Shown one piece after another: positions 46,510-54,825 of a stretch of 64,000 nt of DNA. Source of the stretch: Neohoeflea coraliihabitans (GTDB lineage Bacteria > Pseudomonadota > Alphaproteobacteria > Rhizobiales > Rhizobiaceae); assembly GCF_019334345.1 (NCBI RefSeq), contig NZ_JAHWQX010000003.1, forward strand, positions 558,001 through 622,000, read 5' to 3'. Position 1 is the first letter of the stretch, and each line of letters begins with the position of its first letter. A program made the position numbers and the translations under genes. The notes below the pieces were generated by a model that saw nothing but the letters and a program-made list of their open reading frames with translations, made no database searches and was not told the origin of the DNA.

Positions 46510-48078
46510 CTACTCCGCCGCTTGTCTGCGTGGTTCCCCGGAAAAATCCTCGGGGAAATGATTGAGGGCGCTGAGCACCGGATAGGGTGTGAAGCCGCCC
46601 AGGGCGCAGAGCGAGCCGAACTTCATCGTCTCGCAGAGATCGCGCATTATAGCATAGTGCGGTGCCGGATCGCCGCTGGCGGCAATGTCGCTTTGCGCCT
46701 TGTCGGCCAGTTCGACACCACGCACTGCGCCGATGCGGCATGGCGTGCACTTGCCGCAGCTCTCGATGGCGCAGAATTCGAAGGCGAAACGCGCCTGCGC
46801 CAGCATGTCGACGCTGTCGTCAAACACGACAATGCCGGCATGGCCGATCAGTCCGTCACGGGCGGCAAAGGCCTCGTAGTCGAACGGCGTATCGAACAGC
46901 GCGGGCGGGAAATAGGCGCCGAGCGGACCGCCGACCTGCACCGCCTTGACCGGCCGGCCGCTCGCCGTGCCGCCGCCGATCTCCTCGATGATCTCGCCAA
47001 GCGTCATGCCAAAGCCGGCCTCGAAAAGGCCGCCATGACGGACATTGCCGGCGAGCTGGATCGGGATCGTGCCGCGCGACCGGCCCATGCCGAAATCGCG
47101 ATAGAAATCGGCGCCTTGCGCCAAGATGATGGGAACGCTGGCGAGCGAGATGACATTGTTGATGACCGTCGGACAGCCGAACAGGCCGCGATGCGCGGGC
47201 AGCGGCGGCTTGGCGCGGACAACGCCGCGCTTGCCCTCGAGACTGTCGAGCAATGCAGTTTCCTCGCCGCAGACATAGGCGCCGGCGCCCACCCTCACCT
47301 CAACATCAAAAGCCTTATGTGCGTTGAGAAGATCATCTCCCAAGATATTATTATCTTTAAGTATTCTTATCGCACGGTTCATCGTGTCGATGGCGTGCGG
47401 ATATTCGGAGCGCAGATAGATATAGCCCTTCTCGGCCCCAACGGCGATGCCGGCGAGGATCATGCCTTCAAGCAGCAGGAAGGGGTCGCCCTCCATGATC
47501 ATGCGGTCGGAGAAGGTGCCTGAATCGCCCTCGTCGGCATTGCAGACGATGTATTTGCGCGGGCCTTGCGCCTCGTAGACGGTGCGCCACTTGATGCCGG
47601 TGGGAAAGCCGGCGCCGCCGCGTCCTCGCAGCCCCGACTGGGTCACCGTCTCGAGAATCGCCTCCGGCGTCATCGTCAGGGCGCGCTCGAGGCCGACGAG
47701 ACCGCCATGGGCGCGATAGGCGGCCAGCGACAAGGGATCGGTCAGGCCGCAGCGCGCAAATGTCAGGCGCGTCTGGCGCTTGAAAAAGGCAATGTCCTCG
47801 GTCGGCCCGTGCGCCAGAGGGTGATCGCCACCAGTGAGAAAACCCGCGTCGAACAGGCTTGGCACTTGATCCGCTGTCACGGGGCCGTAAGCCAGACGGC
47901 CCTCGTCGGTTTCCACCTCGACGAGCGGTTCCAGCCAGATCATGCCGCGCGAGCCATTGCGGATGATGCTGATCTCAACGCCACGCGCGGACGCTTCGGC
48001 GCGGATGCGTTCGGCCACCTGATCGGCGCCGACGGCCAGTGCCGCCGAATCGCGCGGGACATAGAGGGTGATACTCAT
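46510..48078 (-). CDS. fdsB: Formate dehydrogenase beta (NADH/FMN) subunit
   Basis: This 522-residue subunit passes electrons from the alpha subunit to NAD. It is a NuoF-like protein with an N-terminal thioredoxin-like ferredoxin domain (about residues 1-100), an FMN/NADH-binding Rossmann-like core (GRGGAGFPTGIKW, then KYIVCNADEGDSGTF), and a [4Fe-4S] site in ESCGKCTPCRIG near residue 450. In this family the N-terminal domain has lost the cluster cysteines that fdsG carries. It overlaps fdsG by 4 bp, and FdsG and FdsB together form the diaphorase module. Confidence 0.95.
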   Translation of the reverse strand: MSITLYVPRDSAALAVGADQVAERIRAEASARGVEISIIRNGSRGMIWLEPLVEVETDEGRLAYGPVTADQVPSLFDAGFLTGGDHPLAHGPTEDIAFFKRQTRLTFARCGLTDPLSLAAYRAHGGLVGLERALTMTPEAILETVTQSGLRGRGGAGFPTGIKWRTVYEAQGPRKYIVCNADEGDSGTFSDRMIMEGDPFLLLEGMILAGIAVGAEKGYIYLRSEYPHAIDTMNRAIRILKDNNILGDDLLNAHKAFDVEVRVGAGAYVCGEETALLDSLEGKRGVVRAKPPLPAHRGLFGCPTVINNVISLASVPIILAQGADFYRDFGMGRSRGTIPIQLAGNVRHGGLFEAGFGMTLGEIIEEIGGGTASGRPVKAVQVGGPLGAYFPPALFDTPFDYEAFAARDGLIGHAGIVVFDDSVDMLAQARFAFEFCAIESCGKCTPCRIGAVRGVELADKAQSDIAASGDPAPHYAIMRDLCETMKFGSLCALGGFTPYPVLSALNHFPEDFSGEPRRQAAE

Positions 48079-48557
48079 GGTGCCAGCTCGCTGAGAAGGG
48101 TTGTCAGGCGCGCCGCATCAAGCCGGCCATGCGGTTTCTCGTCGATCATCGCCGCCGGGGCGCAGGCGCACAGGCCGAGGCAATAGACCGGCTCGATCGT
48201 CAGCCGGCCATCGGCGGTGGTTCCGCTCCAGCCGGTGTCGAGATCCTCAAGCAGCTGCTCGGCGAGCGCGGCACCGCCCATCGCCTGGCAGGCTTCGGCC
48301 CGGCACAGCTTGACGACATGGCGGCCGGCCGGGGTGTCGCGAAAATCGTGATAGAAAGAGACGACGCCATGCACCTCGGCGCGCGACAGGTTAAGCACAT
48401 CGGCGATCGCCGGAATTGTTTGCGGCGGGATGCAGCCAAACTCCTCTTGCACGGCGTGCAGGATGGGCAGCAGCGCCCCTTCGCGGTGGCTGTGCGCCCC
48501 GGCAATGGCGCGCGCCGTTGCCTGTTGCGCGCTCTGGATCTCGTCTGCTGCGGCCAC
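48075..48557 (-). CDS. fdsG: Formate dehydrogenase gamma ([2Fe-2S], NuoE-like) subunit
   Basis: This 160-residue subunit carries one [2Fe-2S] cluster of the NuoE type, with cysteines in LCRAEACQAMGG and YCLGLCACAPAAM. The helical N-terminal half reads GALLPILHAVQEEFG and AEVHGVVSFYHDF, the typical complex I 24-kDa pattern. It starts with GTG behind a strong GGGAGG site and is the first gene of the fds operon. The LysR gene stops 88 bp upstream on the same strand, and a T-N11-A inverted repeat lies between them. Confidence 0.93.
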   Translation of the reverse strand: MAAADEIQSAQQATARAIAGAHSHREGALLPILHAVQEEFGCIPPQTIPAIADVLNLSRAEVHGVVSFYHDFRDTPAGRHVVKLCRAEACQAMGGAALAEQLLEDLDTGWSGTTADGRLTIEPVYCLGLCACAPAAMIDEKPHGRLDAARLTTLLSELAP

Positions 48558-48629
48558 GTCTTCCTCCCTGTCCCTGGCCCGTTGTGCGAGGAATTTGGAC
48601 GAGGATCAAGCGGGTCGAGGGCGTCGCTC

Positions 48630-48646
48630 GATAGATAACTTCTATC
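48630..48646. promoter_or_regulatory. T-N11-A inverted repeat ahead of the fds operon
   Basis: GATAG-ATAACTT-CTATC is a 5-7-5 inverted repeat that includes TAGATAACTTCTA, a T-N11-A core typical of LysR-type operators. It sits about 75 bp upstream of the fdsG start and overlaps the stop codon of the LysR gene. This makes it a strong candidate binding site for that regulator. Confidence 0.6.
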
Positions 48647-49538
48647 AAGAATGATGTTTTTCGGCGAAGACCCGCGCCTGATGCAGCAATGCCGAAACGA
48701 TCGGCGGGTGCGGTTCGCGTTCAAGCGCCACCATGCCGACGCGATGGGCGGCATCCGGCTCGACGATCGGCACGGCACGGATCGCCTCGCCGGCCCCCAG
48801 GGTTTCGGCCAGGTTGATCGGCATGACGGAGGACCAGGCGCCGGTCGCCACATGCTTGAGCAGAACGATCATCGAATTGGACTGCAGGGTCGGCTCATCG
48901 GGCTGCCCGGCTTCGGCGAGATGCTGATCGATGATGCGGCGGTTCTGCATGTCGGGCGTCAGCAGGCACAGCGGCTCACGGGCCACCTCCGCCCAGCTGA
49001 CCGACTGACGCGCCGCCAACGGGCGCTGCCGCGCAGTAATCAGCTGATAGCGCTCGGCGTAGAGCGGCACGGTGACGATCCGCCCTTCCGGATGGCGGTC
49101 GAGATAGGTGACGCCGGCGTCGATCTCGAAATTCTCGATGCGCGCGATGATCTCGGCGGACGTGCAGGTGGTCACCGACAGGCGCAGATCCGGATGCGCG
49201 GCGGCCAGCGCCGTGGTGATCTCGGAAATCATGGCCGACGCGGTCGGAATGATGGCAAGGCGCGCAAGGCCGGAGAGACCATGATGGGCGGCGCGCATCT
49301 CGGCGCGCATGGTGTGCGCGTCGCTGACGATGCGGCGGGCCCATTCAAGCACGCGCTGGCCTTCCGGGGTCAGGCCGCGATAGCGCGACCCGCGTTCGAC
49401 AAGGCTGACACCCAGTTGGTCCTCGAGTTGCCGGAGCGCCGCCGACAGGGTTGGCTGCGTGATGCCGAGGGCCTCGGCGGCGCGGCCGAAATGCCGCTCG
49501 CGTGCCAGGACGAGGAAGAATTCGAGCTTGTCGATCAT
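48645..49538 (-). CDS. LysR-family regulator of the formate dehydrogenase operon
   Basis: This 297-residue regulator has the LysR winged helix at the N terminus (VLARERHFGRAAEALGITQ, then PTLSAALRQLEDQLGVSL) and a substrate-binding C-terminal domain (RLAIIPTASAMISEIT). It lies directly upstream of fdsGBA-fdhD-fdsD on the same strand, not divergent. A LysR protein linked to fds operons (FdsR in Cupriavidus) is known to control formate dehydrogenase genes; the same role is inferred here. A T-N11-A inverted repeat overlaps its stop codon, between it and fdsG. Confidence 0.9.
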   Translation of the reverse strand: MIDKLEFFLVLARERHFGRAAEALGITQPTLSAALRQLEDQLGVSLVERGSRYRGLTPEGQRVLEWARRIVSDAHTMRAEMRAAHHGLSGLARLAIIPTASAMISEITTALAAAHPDLRLSVTTCTSAEIIARIENFEIDAGVTYLDRHPEGRIVTVPLYAERYQLITARQRPLAARQSVSWAEVAREPLCLLTPDMQNRRIIDQHLAEAGQPDEPTLQSNSMIVLLKHVATGAWSSVMPINLAETLGAGEAIRAVPIVEPDAAHRVGMVALEREPHPPIVSALLHQARVFAEKHHS

Positions 49539-49610
49539 GGCGCGAAGGTGACAGGAGTGCGGGCGGCAGGCAAGCGGCGCCGTCCGTCTGCGGCGCTTAT
49601 AAAGCGTGTG

Positions 49611-49946
49611 TCACGCCGCCTCGCGGTCTTCCTTGCCGGTGCCGGGCGCCAGGCGCAGCTCGAGACCGTTGAGCTCTTCGCTCATCAGGATCTGGCAGGA
49701 CAGGCGAGAATTGGTCTCGACATCAAAGGCGCTGTCGAGCATGTCTTCCTCCTCCTCGGCCAGCGGCGCAAGCCGGCCATGCCATTGATCATCGACATAG
49801 ACATGGCAGGTGGCGCAGGCGCAGGCCCCGCCGCATTCCGCCTTGATATCCAGACCCCAGTCGCGAATGATCTCCATGACCCGAAAGCCTTCAAGAGCTT
49901 CAAGGCGGTGGCGCGCGCCCTCGCGGTCGGTGACAAAAATATGCAT
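49611..49946 (-). CDS. [2Fe-2S] ferredoxin
   Basis: This 111-residue adrenodoxin-type ferredoxin has the cluster cysteines in AECGGACACATCHVYV and a final one in NSRLSCQILM. Acidic residues after the first group (AEEEEDMLD) fit partner docking. The ATG at 49946 is chosen because GAGGAG lies just ahead; an ATG at 49967 would overlap the previous gene. It follows the DUF934 gene by 10 bp in the same operon as the sirohaem reductase. A role as electron donor to that reductase is attractive but only inferred. The LysR gene follows 72 bp later. Confidence 0.9.
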   Translation of the reverse strand: MHIFVTDREGARHRLEALEGFRVMEIIRDWGLDIKAECGGACACATCHVYVDDQWHGRLAPLAEEEEDMLDSAFDVETNSRLSCQILMSEELNGLELRLAPGTGKEDREAA

Positions 49947-49956
49947 GCGGGTCTCC

Positions 49957-50448
49957 TCAACCGGCATCCGCTGTGCGGCGGCGCCAGGAATAGCTCGTCT
50001 CAGAGGGGCGTTGGCTGCGGCGCGCGCTCGGCTGATAGTGCAGGCCGACGCCCGGCAGACGCATTTCCGTCAGTCGGCGGGCGGTGGGTTCGTGGCGGGT
50101 CTCGACGCTGGTGATGCCGACGCGCAGCATGAACGGCACCTGGTCGAGCTGAACATCGCCGACCGCGCGGATCTCGCCTTCGTAGCCGAGACGGTCGCGC
50201 AACAGCGTGGCATGCGAAAATCCCCTGCCATCGCTGAAGGCGGGAAAATCAAGCGCCACCAGCGCGACGCGATCGAGCACCGGTGCCAGGCGCGAGACGT
50301 CATCGCCCGGCGCGACTAGCACGGCGAGGCTGTTGGCGCCCTCCTCTGCCGCGGTCAGGGCCGCGTCAAGGTCGATGAAGGGCGTCTCCTCGCCGCTTGC
50401 GAAGCGGTCGTTTTCAACAACACCGGTTTCGTTCCAGATCAGGGCCAT
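49957..50448 (-). CDS. DUF934 domain protein linked to sulfite/nitrite reductase
   Basis: This 163-residue cytosolic protein belongs to DUF934, a family almost always encoded beside sirohaem sulfite reductase or PAPS reductase genes. The core reads ALDFPAFSDGRGFSHATLLRD, then LGYEGEIRAVGDVQLDQVPF, which is the most conserved part of the family. The C-terminal 30 residues are a variable Arg/Ser-rich tail. It lies 9 bp downstream of the reductase gene. The biochemical function is unknown; an assembly or electron-transfer accessory role is a guess from its genomic company. Confidence 0.9.
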   Translation of the reverse strand: MALIWNETGVVENDRFASGEETPFIDLDAALTAAEEGANSLAVLVAPGDDVSRLAPVLDRVALVALDFPAFSDGRGFSHATLLRDRLGYEGEIRAVGDVQLDQVPFMLRVGITSVETRHEPTARRLTEMRLPGVGLHYQPSARRSQRPSETSYSWRRRTADAG

Positions 50449-50457
50449 CTCTTGTCC

Positions 50458-52128
50458 TCAGGCTGCTTGCGACTTTTCGCCATAGAGCGCGTCCTTGAAA
50501 GGAGCGCTGCCGACGCGGCGGTAATAGGCGAGAAAGTCTTCCTTGTCGTTGCTGCGACCCGCCAGGTAGGTCTCGACGATGGTCTCGACCGCATCGGTGA
50601 TGCGCTCCGGCTCGAAGCCGCGGCCGATAATTTCGCCGATCGAGGTGTTCTCGTCGGCCGAGCCGCCAAGCGTGATCTGGTAGAGCTCAGCGCCCTTCTT
50701 CTCGACGCCGAGAATGCCGATGTGGCCGACATGGTGATGACCACAGGCATTGATGCAGCCGGAAATCTTGATCTTCAGGTCACCGATCTCGCGCTGCCGC
50801 GCCGCATCGCCGAAGCGCTCAGAAATTTCCTGCGCGACCGGGATCGAACGGGCATTGGCCAGGGCGCAGTAATCAAGCCCGGGGCAGGCAATGATATCGG
50901 TGATCAGCCCGGCATTGGCGGTGGCGAGGCCATTGGCGGCGAGAGCGCGATAGAGCGGTTCGAGATCGGCCAGCGCCACGTGCGGCAGAACAAGGTTCTG
51001 CTCATGGGTGACGCGGATTTCATCGAAGCCAAGCTCTTCGGCAAGATCGGCGATTACCTCCATCTGCTCGGCAGAGGCGTCGCCGGGAATGCCGCCGATC
51101 GGCTTGAGCGAAATGGTCACCATGCCGTAATCGGGATGCCGGTGCGGGGCAACATTCTGCGCGACCCATGCGGAAAAGTCGGCGTCCGTCCGCTTCCACG
51201 CCGCCAGTTGCGCCCAGCCCTCGGGACGGTCGGTAAGTGGCGGCGGCGCGAAATAGGCCTGAATGGATGCGATGTCTTCGGCCGGCAAAGTCAGTTCGCC
51301 GCCGCGCAATTGCGCCCATTCCGCGTCGATCTGCGCGGTCAGTTCCTCGGTGCCGGTTTCGTGCACGAGGATCTTGATGCGCGCCTTGAACTTGTTGTCG
51401 CGGCGGCCGTGCAGATTGTAGACGCGAACGATGGCCGTGACGTAAGACAGAAGATCAGCTTCTGGCAGGAAGTCCTTGATCTTCTTGGCGATCATCGGGG
51501 TACGACCCTGCCCTCCTCCGATCCAGACGGCGAAACCCAATTCGCCCTTCTCGTTCTTCTTCAGCTGCAGGCCGATGTCGTGCACCTGGATGGCGGCACG
51601 GTCATGCTCGGCGGCGGTGACGGCGATCTTGAACTTGCGCGGCAGGAAGGAGAACTCCGGATGCAGCGACGACCATTGCCTGAGGATCTCGGCATAGGGG
51701 CGCGGATCGGCGACCTCGTCGGCGCTGGCGCCGGCGAAGTGATCGGCGGTGACATTGCGGATGCAATTGCCCGATGTCTGGATGGCATGCATTTCCACCG
51801 ATGCCAGTTCCTCGAGAATATCGGGGATCTCGCCGAGCTTCGGCCAGTTGTACTGAATGTTCTGCCGGGTGGTGAAATGGCCATAGCCGCGGTCATATCG
51901 GCGGGCGATATGAGCCAGCATGCGCATCTGGCGCGATGACAGGGTGCCGTAGGGGATGGCGACGCGCAGCATGTAGGCATGCAGCTGCAGATACACGCCG
52001 TTCATCAGCCGCAGCGGCTTGAAGGCGTCCTCGCTGATGTCGCCCTTGAGGCGGCGACTGACCTGGTCGCGAAACTGGGCGACCCGGCCGGCCACGAACT
52101 CGTGGTCAAATTCATCGTAACGGTACAT
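50458..52128 (-). CDS. Sirohaem-dependent nitrite/sulfite reductase (CysI-type)
   Basis: This 556-residue cytosolic enzyme carries a sirohaem coupled to [4Fe-4S] and should reduce sulfite to sulfide or nitrite to ammonia. Family motifs are YGHFTTRQNIQYNW near residue 75, TSGNCIRNVTADHFAG, and the cluster cysteines in CPGLDYCALAN and ISGCINACGHHH. Alphaproteobacterial proteins of this type serve assimilatory sulfite reduction, and cysG, DUF2849 and DUF934 in the same operon support sulfite as substrate. No NADPH flavoprotein gene is present in the window, so electrons must come from elsewhere, perhaps the ferredoxin two genes downstream. Confidence 0.9.
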   Translation of the reverse strand: MYRYDEFDHEFVAGRVAQFRDQVSRRLKGDISEDAFKPLRLMNGVYLQLHAYMLRVAIPYGTLSSRQMRMLAHIARRYDRGYGHFTTRQNIQYNWPKLGEIPDILEELASVEMHAIQTSGNCIRNVTADHFAGASADEVADPRPYAEILRQWSSLHPEFSFLPRKFKIAVTAAEHDRAAIQVHDIGLQLKKNEKGELGFAVWIGGGQGRTPMIAKKIKDFLPEADLLSYVTAIVRVYNLHGRRDNKFKARIKILVHETGTEELTAQIDAEWAQLRGGELTLPAEDIASIQAYFAPPPLTDRPEGWAQLAAWKRTDADFSAWVAQNVAPHRHPDYGMVTISLKPIGGIPGDASAEQMEVIADLAEELGFDEIRVTHEQNLVLPHVALADLEPLYRALAANGLATANAGLITDIIACPGLDYCALANARSIPVAQEISERFGDAARQREIGDLKIKISGCINACGHHHVGHIGILGVEKKGAELYQITLGGSADENTSIGEIIGRGFEPERITDAVETIVETYLAGRSNDKEDFLAYYRRVGSAPFKDALYGEKSQAA

Positions 52129-52136
52129 GGAAAACC

Positions 52137-52448
52137 TCAGGCAGCTTGGTGGGCGGCGCCGGCATGCGGATGCGGGCGATAATCGATTGTCGGGCCATCG
52201 ACCCGGATGCGCTCGCGCAGACGCAGGGCGCGGATGCCGGTGGCGGTTTCCTCGACATCGATCAGGTTGGCATCGACGACGCGGTTGTCGGCCTGAGCGG
52301 CGCGGCCAGCCGCTTCGAGAGCGGCGATGGCCTCGTCATGGCGGGCGATGAAGCCGTCCTGGATGGTCTCGACCCATTCGCCATTGGCGCTGAACCAGAC
52401 GGACACTCCATCGATAAGGCGATTGGCGCTCAGGATCTTGGCGGTCAT
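52137..52448 (-). CDS. DUF2849 domain protein
   Basis: This 103-residue protein starts MTAKILSANRLIDGVSVWFS followed by ANGEWVETI, which is the DUF2849 pattern, a small family found in alphaproteobacteria between cysG and the sulfite reductase gene. The ATG at 52448 follows a TGAGGAGACAAAG stretch; a longer in-frame extension runs into cysG and is rejected. Function is unknown. The position in the operon suggests a role in sulfite reductase activity or assembly. Confidence 0.87.
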   Translation of the reverse strand: MTAKILSANRLIDGVSVWFSANGEWVETIQDGFIARHDEAIAALEAAGRAAQADNRVVDANLIDVEETATGIRALRLRERIRVDGPTIDYRPHPHAGAAHQAA

Positions 52449-52458
52449 CTTTGTCTCC

Positions 52459-53937
52459 TCAGGCAGCTGTGGTGGCGGGCACCAACAGGCGCCGCAACGG
52501 GGTGGATCGGCTAAGATCGGCAGCCGCGACGGCATCGCCAATGATCACCATGACCGGGCCATCGAGAAAGGCGGCATGCTCGATCAGCGGCAGGTCATTG
52601 AGCGTGCCGTGATAAAGCCGCCGCCCGGGACGGCTGGCGTTTTCGATGACCGCGACCGTGGTGTCGGCACCAAGCCCGGCCTGGTTGAGGCGCGTTGCGA
52701 CGCTGGCGGCGACGCTGCGGCCCATATAGACGGCGATCGTCGCTCCCGAGACGGCGAGATTGGCCCAGTCGGGCAGCGTGTCGCCGGTCAGATCATGGCC
52801 GGTGGTAAAGACGAGCGAGGATGCGACACCGCGCAGGGTGAGCGGCAGGGCCATGTCGGCGGCGGCGGCAAAGGCGGATGTGATGCCCGGCACGATCTCA
52901 TAGCCGATGCCGGCGTCGCGCAGCGCCTCGATTTCCTCGGCGGCGCGGCCATAAATCATCGGATCGCCCGATTTGAGACGCACGACGCGCTTGCCCTGAC
53001 GGGCAAGATCAACCGTCAGCTCGTTGATTTCATGCTGCTTTTTCGAGTGACATCCCTTGCGTTTGCCGACCGGGATGCGCTCCGCATCGCGCCGGCCCAT
53101 GGCGACGACCGCCTCGGGAACGAGGGCATCGTGCAGGATGACGTCGGCCTGCATCAACAGCCGCTGGGCGCGCAGGGTCAACAGATCCTCGGCCCCCGGC
53201 CCGGCGCCGACGAGCGCCACATGGCCAGACGCATTGGCAGAGCCATCGGCAGGCGCGGCGAGCAGACGCTCGGCGACGCGGCGTGCGGTTTGCTGATCAC
53301 CGGCAGCCATGGCGGCGGCGACCGGACCTTCAAAGAACCGCTGCCAGAACTGCCGGCGAACCGTGCCGCGCGGAAGGGTGCCCTCAACGCGGTGGCGCAG
53401 ACTGGCGGCAAGCCGGGCCAAGGGCCCGAGCGAGGGGGCGAACAGCTGGTCGATGCGGGCCCGGATCATCTGGGCGAGCACCGGCCCCGCCCCTTCCGTG
53501 CCGATGGCTATGGCGACGGGCGCCCGGTTGACCAGCGCCGGGGTGAAGAAATCGCAGTGATCAGGCTGATCGACCGCATTGGCCGGAATGTTGCGGGCGC
53601 GCGCTGCCGCTACGATCTCGCGGTCCTGCGCTGCATCCCCGGTGGCGGCGAATACCAGCGCCGCTCCGTCAAGCTGGTCGGGGGCAAAGGGTCTGGCGAC
53701 ATGCGCGATGCCGGGGCCGGCGAGCACAGCCTGCAGCTCGCTGCCCGGATGCGGGGCAAACAGGATGATGGCGGCGGAGGTGTTGGCCACGAGGCGGGCC
53801 TTGGCGGCGGCCTCGGCGCCGTCTCCGAAGATTGCCACTTTGCGCCCTTCGACGCGCATGAAAGCCGGGAAGGCTGTCAGCCGGTCTGCCGAGGGGCGAA
53901 CGCTTTCCTTTCCAGTCTTTTCATCGTGCCGCGACAT
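52459..53937 (-). CDS. cysG: Sirohaem synthase
   Basis: This 492-residue trifunctional enzyme makes sirohaem from uroporphyrinogen III. The N-terminal domain (about residues 1-215) is a precorrin-2 dehydrogenase/ferrochelatase with VAIFGDGAEAAAKARLV. The C-terminal domain is a uroporphyrinogen methyltransferase with LVGAGPGAEDLLTLRA, DVILHDALVPEAV, VRLKSGDPMIYGRAAEE and a VPGITSAFAAA segment. The start at 53937 is chosen because AGAAGG lies nine bases upstream; 53946 and 54042 are other in-frame starts. It leads the sulfite reductase operon and supplies the cofactor that enzyme needs. Confidence 0.93.
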   Translation of the reverse strand: MSRHDEKTGKESVRPSADRLTAFPAFMRVEGRKVAIFGDGAEAAAKARLVANTSAAIILFAPHPGSELQAVLAGPGIAHVARPFAPDQLDGAALVFAATGDAAQDREIVAAARARNIPANAVDQPDHCDFFTPALVNRAPVAIAIGTEGAGPVLAQMIRARIDQLFAPSLGPLARLAASLRHRVEGTLPRGTVRRQFWQRFFEGPVAAAMAAGDQQTARRVAERLLAAPADGSANASGHVALVGAGPGAEDLLTLRAQRLLMQADVILHDALVPEAVVAMGRRDAERIPVGKRKGCHSKKQHEINELTVDLARQGKRVVRLKSGDPMIYGRAAEEIEALRDAGIGYEIVPGITSAFAAAADMALPLTLRGVASSLVFTTGHDLTGDTLPDWANLAVSGATIAVYMGRSVAASVATRLNQAGLGADTTVAVIENASRPGRRLYHGTLNDLPLIEHAAFLDGPVMVIIGDAVAAADLSRSTPLRRLLVPATTAA

Positions 53938-54214
53938 TTCACGCATCCTTCTGCAATGTTCGGCAATTGTCGCTTCGCACTGATGAAACGAGAAGAAACA
54001 ATGATGTGCGGCGAACCGGTGCCGGCGACATTGTTTCCTCATTCCCGCAGTCTCTTGAGCATAGGAAACCGGATGCAGCGCACGCGGCGGGCTTTGCCAT
54101 TGCAGGTTGAGATGGATTTACGGCTTTGCCCGATGCCGATAGGCTGGCTGCAAATGAGCGCGCGATCCGGGATTAATCGGCGGGTTGGCGCGCCGCACCA
54201 GAAGGACTGCCGCC

Positions 54215-54817
54215 ATGAGTGCTGCCGCAACACCCGAGCTTGCCGCCCGCCTTCTCGAGACGATCGAGGAGGACATCATCCCGAAGACGCGAACGGGGGT
54301 CGCAGACGGCAACAAGGTGTTCGGGGCGGCGCTGTTACGCAAGGATGACCTGTCGCTGGTGCTGGCGGAAACCAACAATGAGATGGACAATCCGCTGTGG
54401 CACGGCGAGGTGCATCTTCTCAAGCGCTTCTACGAGCATCCGGATCTTGCGGGCCTGCCGACAAGCGATCTGATTTTCCTGACGACGCATGAACCCTGCA
54501 CCATGTGCATGTCGGCGATCACCTGGACGGGTTTTGACAACTACTATTACTTCTTCAGCCATGAAGATTCGCGCGACGCGTTTTCGATCCCGCACGATCT
54601 CAAGATCATGAAGGAATTGTACGGGCTTGAGCCCGGCGGCTACAACCGCCAGAATGCCTTCTGGCAGGCGACCGCCGTCATGGATCTGGTTGAGCAATGC
54701 CCCGAACCCGAGCGGGCGGCGCTGCAGCAGAGAGCGGCGCGGATCCGGCAAACCTATGATGAATTGTCACAGAGCTATCAGCGCTCCAAGGACACCAACG
54801 CGATTCCGCTGGCCTGA
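54215..54817 (+). CDS. Nucleoside deaminase family protein
   Basis: This 200-residue cytosolic protein has the zinc-dependent deaminase signature: HGEVHLLKRFYEHP supplies the His and catalytic Glu, and HEPCTMCMSAITW the two zinc cysteines. It belongs to the cytidine/deoxycytidylate deaminase superfamily near guanine or cytosine deaminases, but the exact base cannot be told. The C-terminal third is a helical extension (ALQQRAARIRQTYDELSQSY). It stands alone on the plus strand between cysG (divergent) and soxD (convergent), and there is no functional link to sulfur metabolism that I can see. Confidence 0.8.
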   Translation: MSAAATPELAARLLETIEEDIIPKTRTGVADGNKVFGAALLRKDDLSLVLAETNNEMDNPLWHGEVHLLKRFYEHPDLAGLPTSDLIFLTTHEPCTMCMSAITWTGFDNYYYFFSHEDSRDAFSIPHDLKIMKELYGLEPGGYNRQNAFWQATAVMDLVEQCPEPERAALQQRAARIRQTYDELSQSYQRSKDTNAIPLA

Positions 54818-54825
54818 GGCCATGG

